From Stappia indica (lineage in GTDB: Bacteria; Pseudomonadota; Alphaproteobacteria; Rhizobiales; Stappiaceae), in contig NZ_MBQE01000005.1 of assembly GCF_001696535.1 (NCBI RefSeq), positions 523,508 through 587,507 on the forward strand: 64,000 nt of DNA, in the 5' to 3' direction. The translations under genes were made by a program, and so were the position numbers. The notes beneath the pieces were generated by a model. That model ran no database searches. It was not told where the DNA came from and was given only the letters and a program-made list of their open reading frames with translations. Numbering within the stretch: position 1 is the first letter of the stretch; each line of letters starts with the position of its first letter. This document shows, piece by piece, positions 60,941-64,000 of the stretch.

Positions 60941-61807
60941 TCAGCGCCAGCCGTCGCGATGAAGGGCGGTCAGCGCGGTCCGGTAGTCGGGATAGCGGAA
61001 CGTGTAGCCAAGCTCCCGCTTCACGCGCTCATTGGAGACGCGCTTGTTCTCGCCATAGAAGGAGCGGGCCATCGGCGACAGCTCGGCGGTCTCGAAATCC
61101 TGCTCCGGCGGCGGCGCAACGCCCAACAGCTCCGCCGCATAGGAAACAACGTCCTGCGGCGGCGCCGGCTCATCGTCGGTGACGTTGAAGATCCGCGTCA
61201 CTGGAGCCCCATCAACGGCCGCTTCCAGCGCACCGGCAATGTCTTCCACATGGATCCGGTTGAACACCTGGCCCGGCTTGATCAGCCGGCGGGCAGTGCC
61301 CTTCTCGAAGTTCATGAAGGCATTGCGGCCCGGACCGTAAATGCCAGACAGGCGGAAGATCTGGACCGGAACATCGTGGTCCGCTGCAAAGGCGAGCCAG
61401 GCCTCTTCCGCCTCGACCCGCTGGCGGGAGCGCCGCGACACGGGCCGGCACGGCGTTTCCTCGTCGACCCAACCCCCGTCGTGGTTGCCATAGACGCCGA
61501 CGGTGGAAAGGTAACCCACCCAGTTCGGGCGCGCGGCGGCAAGGTCGGCGGCGTGATGGGCAAGCACCGGATCGCCGGTCTCGCCCGGCGCGATGGAGAC
61601 GAGCACATGGGTGGCATCGGCAAGCGCCGCGCGCACTGCTTCGCTGGGCGCGGTGCCGTCGAAAAGGACGGGCACAATCCCGCGCTCGGCAAGCCGTGCG
61701 GCCTTCTCCTCGCTGCGCGTGGTCGCCGTGATCGTCTCGCAGCGGCTGGAGATGCGCCGGACGAAAGCATCAGCCGAATAGCCGAGACCGAAGACGAAAA
61801 GGCGCAT
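60941..61807 (-). CDS. SDR-family NAD(P)-dependent oxidoreductase/epimerase-like
   Basis: A 288-residue extended SDR-like protein. The nucleotide site is MRLFVFGLGYSADAFVRRIS (GLGYS instead of the usual GxxGxxG), with YLSTVGVYGNHDGGWVDEET holding the expected Ser/Thr-Tyr region and IFRLSGIYGPGRNAF further on. It resembles the YeeZ/NAD-dependent epimerase group. Substrate unknown. It converges with the DUF1194 gene and is followed upstream by the SpoU-type gene on the same strand. Confidence 0.85.
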   Translation of the reverse strand: MRLFVFGLGYSADAFVRRISSRCETITATTRSEEKAARLAERGIVPVLFDGTAPSEAVRAALADATHVLVSIAPGETGDPVLAHHAADLAAARPNWVGYLSTVGVYGNHDGGWVDEETPCRPVSRRSRQRVEAEEAWLAFAADHDVPVQIFRLSGIYGPGRNAFMNFEKGTARRLIKPGQVFNRIHVEDIAGALEAAVDGAPVTRIFNVTDDEPAPPQDVVSYAAELLGVAPPPEQDFETAELSPMARSFYGENKRVSNERVKRELGYTFRYPDYRTALTALHRDGWR

Positions 61808-61832
61808 GGAGCTTGCTCCCGAAAGGATCTGG

Positions 61833-62681
61833 TCAAGTGAGCGACAGGTCGCCGCGGCGGATCTCGTAGAGCATCACGGCAGTCGCGACCGCCAGATTGA
61901 GGCTGTCGGCCTGGCCTGCCTGCGGGATGCGGGCGAGCGCGCTGCAGGCCTCCGCCATCTCCTGCGGCAGGCCGGACTGCTCGTTGCCCATCAGCAGCAG
62001 CGACGGGCGGCGATAGTCGATGGTGCGGTAGTCGGACGAGCCCTTGAGGTGGGTGCCGACGACCGTGCCCGGCCAGCGTGCGGCGATCTCGCGAAAGCCC
62101 TCGCGGGTGAGGCGGGCCAGCGGCACATGGAACAGCGATCCCATGGTGGCGCGCACCGCCTCGACGGCGAAGGGATCCGTGGTGTCGCCGACCAGGATGA
62201 CACCGGATGCCCCGACCGCGTCGGCCGTGCGGATGATGGTGCCGAGATTGCCAGGGTCGCGCACCTGGTCGAGCGCCACCCACACGCCCTGCGGCGCGGC
62301 GGCGAAGGCCTTCTCCAGCGCGGAAGCGGAGAGCAGGCGCTGCCCGTATACGCCGACGACCATCTGCGGATTGTCTCGCCGGGTCATTGCGGCCAGTACG
62401 GCGGTGGAGACCTCCAGGATCGTGGCGCCGCGCGCCCGTGCGGTCGCTGCGACCTCGCGCGCCGGGGCGCTGTCGCGCGCCTCCGGGCCGAGCACCAGCA
62501 TGTCGACCTCCCAGCCGGCGGCCAGCGCGTCGGTGGCAAGCTTCAGCCCTTCGGCGACGAAGCGCCCGCTCTTCTGGCGGTGCTTTCGCTGGGCGATCAG
62601 CGCCTTGATGTCCTTGACCAGCGGATTGGAGAAGGAGGTGACCTGCTTGACCTGACCGGGACGCGGGAGGTTCGTGCTCAT
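61833..62681 (-). CDS. SpoU/TrmH-family RNA 2'-O-methyltransferase
   Basis: A 282-residue SPOUT enzyme. An N-terminal RNA-binding substrate domain (about 1-100, SFSNPLVKDIKALIAQRKHR) precedes the knot: ALDQVRDPGNLGTIIRTADA (motif 1), LMGNEQSGLPQ (motif 2) and LNLAVATAVMLYEIRR (motif 3). It likely methylates rRNA or tRNA ribose. ATG 62681 overlaps the stop of the RlmI-like gene (ATGA), so both form an operon of RNA methyltransferases. Confidence 0.92.
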   Translation of the reverse strand: MSTNLPRPGQVKQVTSFSNPLVKDIKALIAQRKHRQKSGRFVAEGLKLATDALAAGWEVDMLVLGPEARDSAPAREVAATARARGATILEVSTAVLAAMTRRDNPQMVVGVYGQRLLSASALEKAFAAAPQGVWVALDQVRDPGNLGTIIRTADAVGASGVILVGDTTDPFAVEAVRATMGSLFHVPLARLTREGFREIAARWPGTVVGTHLKGSSDYRTIDYRRPSLLLMGNEQSGLPQEMAEACSALARIPQAGQADSLNLAVATAVMLYEIRRGDLSLT

Positions 62682-63622
62682 GAGGCGCTCCAGCGGCTGT
62701 AGAGCGAGGTGGAGAGCGCGCGGCTGCCGCCTTCCTCGCGCAGCACCAGCTCGCCGGAAGCAAGCACGCCGCCGCGCTGCGACAGGGTTTCGGCCATCAG
62801 CTCGTGCAGCGACAGGAAGCTCGCCCTGATCGCATAGGCCGTCAGCACCAGGAAGTCGGCTTCCGGCGACAGGATTTCCTCGATCATCGGCATCAAGGCG
62901 GGCAGGCTTTCGTAGAGGTCCCAGACCTCGCCCTTCGGGCCGCGGCCGTATTTCGGCGGATCGAGCAGGATGCCGTCGTAGCGGTTGCCGCGCTTGACCT
63001 CGCGGGCGACGAATTTCACCGCATCCTCGCAGATCCAGCGCACCGGCAACTCGTCGAGCCCGGACATCGCCTGGTTCTCGCGCGCCCAGCCGATCGCCTT
63101 CTTGGAGGCATCGATATGGGTGACCTCGGCGCCGGCGGCGGCCGGCACCAGCGAGGCAAGGCCGGTATAGCCGAACAGGTTGAGGATGCGCATCGGTTTG
63201 CCGCCGGCCGCCTTGCGGGCGGCCACCCGCTCGGCCATCCACTGCCAGTGGGCGGCCTGCTCGGGAAACACGCCGACATGGCGGAACGACATGAACCGGC
63301 CGAGGAAGCGGACGTCGTGAAACCGCATCGGCCAGGTCTCGGGCAGGTCGCGATTGAGCCGCCAGCGGCCCGGGCCGTCGTCCTCGTCATTGCCGGTAAA
63401 CACGGCATCGGCCGACAGCCAGCGCTTTTCCGGCAGGCGCGGCGCGCCCATCGCCTGGGGCTCCGGCCGGTCGACGACGATGCGCCCGTAGCGCTCCAGC
63501 TTGCGTCCGTGGCCGAAGTCGAGCAGCGCGTAGTCCTCCCAGCCGCGTGTTTCCAGCATCAGCGGCCAGCATGCGGCCGGCGGCTTGCCGGCAGGGGCGG
63601 GAGCGGGATCGGAGCCGGGCAT
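62678..63622 (-). CDS. Class I SAM-dependent rRNA methyltransferase, RlmI-like
   Basis: A 314-residue protein of the COG1092 group. After an N-terminal beta-rich RNA-binding part, the methyltransferase domain starts ILNLFGYTGLASLVPAAAGA and has the SAM residue in THIDASKKAIGWARENQAM and catalytic-side LLDPPKYGRGPKGE. Related enzymes make m5C in 23S rRNA; here the true site is unknown. ATG 63622 is the first plausible start; a later ATG (63559) is possible. Co-transcribed with the SpoU-type gene. Confidence 0.9.
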   Translation of the reverse strand: MPGSDPAPAPAGKPPAACWPLMLETRGWEDYALLDFGHGRKLERYGRIVVDRPEPQAMGAPRLPEKRWLSADAVFTGNDEDDGPGRWRLNRDLPETWPMRFHDVRFLGRFMSFRHVGVFPEQAAHWQWMAERVAARKAAGGKPMRILNLFGYTGLASLVPAAAGAEVTHIDASKKAIGWARENQAMSGLDELPVRWICEDAVKFVAREVKRGNRYDGILLDPPKYGRGPKGEVWDLYESLPALMPMIEEILSPEADFLVLTAYAIRASFLSLHELMAETLSQRGGVLASGELVLREEGGSRALSTSLYSRWSAS

Positions 63623-63910
63623 GGCGGAGCGAGCGGACACGGGAACGAACTGCCTTTTCGTGCGGCCCGGCGTCGGGCCGGGCAAGATCTGGCGCCCACC
63701 GTCGCGCAGGTGCCGTTTCCGTTGGCCTTAGGGCGGTTCATGGCGCGGGTCAATCTCCTCGCGCCGCCCGTGCGCTGCTGCGCTGCACCAAAGAGAAGTT
63801 TGTAGCTGATTTTCTTTCAAGCACTTGAAAGGTGTGACCGGCTTGGCCAAGCTTAGGGAAAGGGTCGGCGTTCCGCAGGGCGCGCGCCGAAGAGAGGGAT
63901 TGGCGTTTCC
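63623..63910. other. Divergent gap before the CoxG-like gene
   Basis: About 290 bp with no gene. A short inverted repeat TTTCAAGCACTTGAAA (63812-63827) is a possible operator for the gene that begins at 63911. Confidence 0.45.
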
Positions 63911-64000
63911 ATGGATTTGTTTGGTGAGTATCGGATTTTGGCTGGTCGCGGGGCGGTTTGGGCCGCTCTGAACGATGCGGATGTTCTGCGTCGTTGCATT
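63911..64000 (+). CDS. CoxG-like SRPBCC protein, N-terminal fragment (3' end outside window)
   Basis: The window ends 30 codons into this gene. MDLFGEYRILAGRGAVWAAL then NDADVLRRCI matches the start of CoxG (carbon monoxide dehydrogenase subunit G) proteins, which share a START/SRPBCC fold and are thought to help in CO dehydrogenase-like molybdoenzyme assembly. ATG 63911 fits. Confidence is limited by the short length. Confidence 0.7.
   Translation, partial: MDLFGEYRILAGRGAVWAALNDADVLRRCI

Noticed and set aside
1..64000. tRNA, rRNA, transposase or prophage genes
   Set aside because: None of the intergenic gaps shows a tRNA-like fold with the T-loop consensus, and no encoded protein resembles a transposase, integrase or phage structural protein apart from the isolated DUF5131 family name.

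Overview
This is a strongly GC-rich chromosomal window with densely packed genes, many joined by ATGA, GTGA or TGATG overlaps. It looks like an alphaproteobacterium of the Hyphomicrobiales, possibly Stappiaceae-like. Pointers are the Irr-type iron element and heme genes around hemP, the cyanide-insensitive bd oxidase with a small DUF2474 subunit, and the separation of pheST from infC/rpmI/rplT. The genus is an inference from gene content and style only. I saw no tRNA, rRNA, insertion sequence, integrase or CRISPR array.

Region by region. 1-3.05 kb: end of a CaiB/BaiF CoA-transferase, a ThDP enzyme, and a small membrane protein plus XRE regulator behind two dyad operators. 3.1-8.3 kb: YeeE/YedE sulfur transporter, TTC38-like TPR protein, OpgC-like acyltransferase, secreted esterase. 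8.4-12.9 kb: bd oxidase genes (CioA/CydA, CioB/CydB, DUF2474), a fatty-acid-hydroxylase-family protein, and a K+ channel with a zinc-ribbon tail. 13.1-18.4 kb: a small unknown protein, an M19 dipeptidase and a four-gene minus-strand operon that looks like an undescribed RiPP pathway: a repetitive poly-Gln precursor-like protein, an HExxH putative peptide beta-hydroxylase, a SagB-type dehydrogenase and a JmjC/cupin oxygenase. 18.8-22.3 kb: mtnA, then an iron/heme module (DUF2325 protein plus IsdG/HmuD-like heme monooxygenase, divergent from hemP). 22.8-31.1 kb: pheS, an embedded membrane protein, pheT, a nucleotidyltransferase-family protein, a PabB-PabC fusion and a methyltransferase. 31.3-39.7 kb: SLC13-type permease with RCK domains, cytochrome b561/PepSY genes divergent from a PepSY/two-component operon, cupin/TetR pair, methyltransferase/LysR pair. 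40-41.5 kb: rplT, rpmI and infC (AUU start), minus strand. 41.9-48.7 kb: chemoreceptor, glycosyltransferase, hydrolase, patatin, MepA. 48.7-50.8 kb: an AT-richer two-gene island (TcmP plus a DUF5131 three-Cys protein). 50.9-64 kb: lepA, B12/radical SAM protein, degenerate cold-shock protein, MFS transporter, glpK, MarR-GNAT fusion plus EamA exporter, DUF1194 protein, SDR protein, two RNA methyltransferases, and the start of a CoxG-like gene.

The best candidate for a new system is the 14.6-18.4 kb operon. A 68-residue leader ends in an AGISLTDDD-type segment and is followed by nine alternating 19-residue units, each opening with an Asp-poly-Gln block. The downstream enzymes are all oxidative tailoring types and no YcaO cyclodehydratase is visible. 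The second is the heme module, where a DUF2325 protein overlaps the start codon of a heme-degrading monooxygenase whose Asn/Trp/His catalytic residues are intact.
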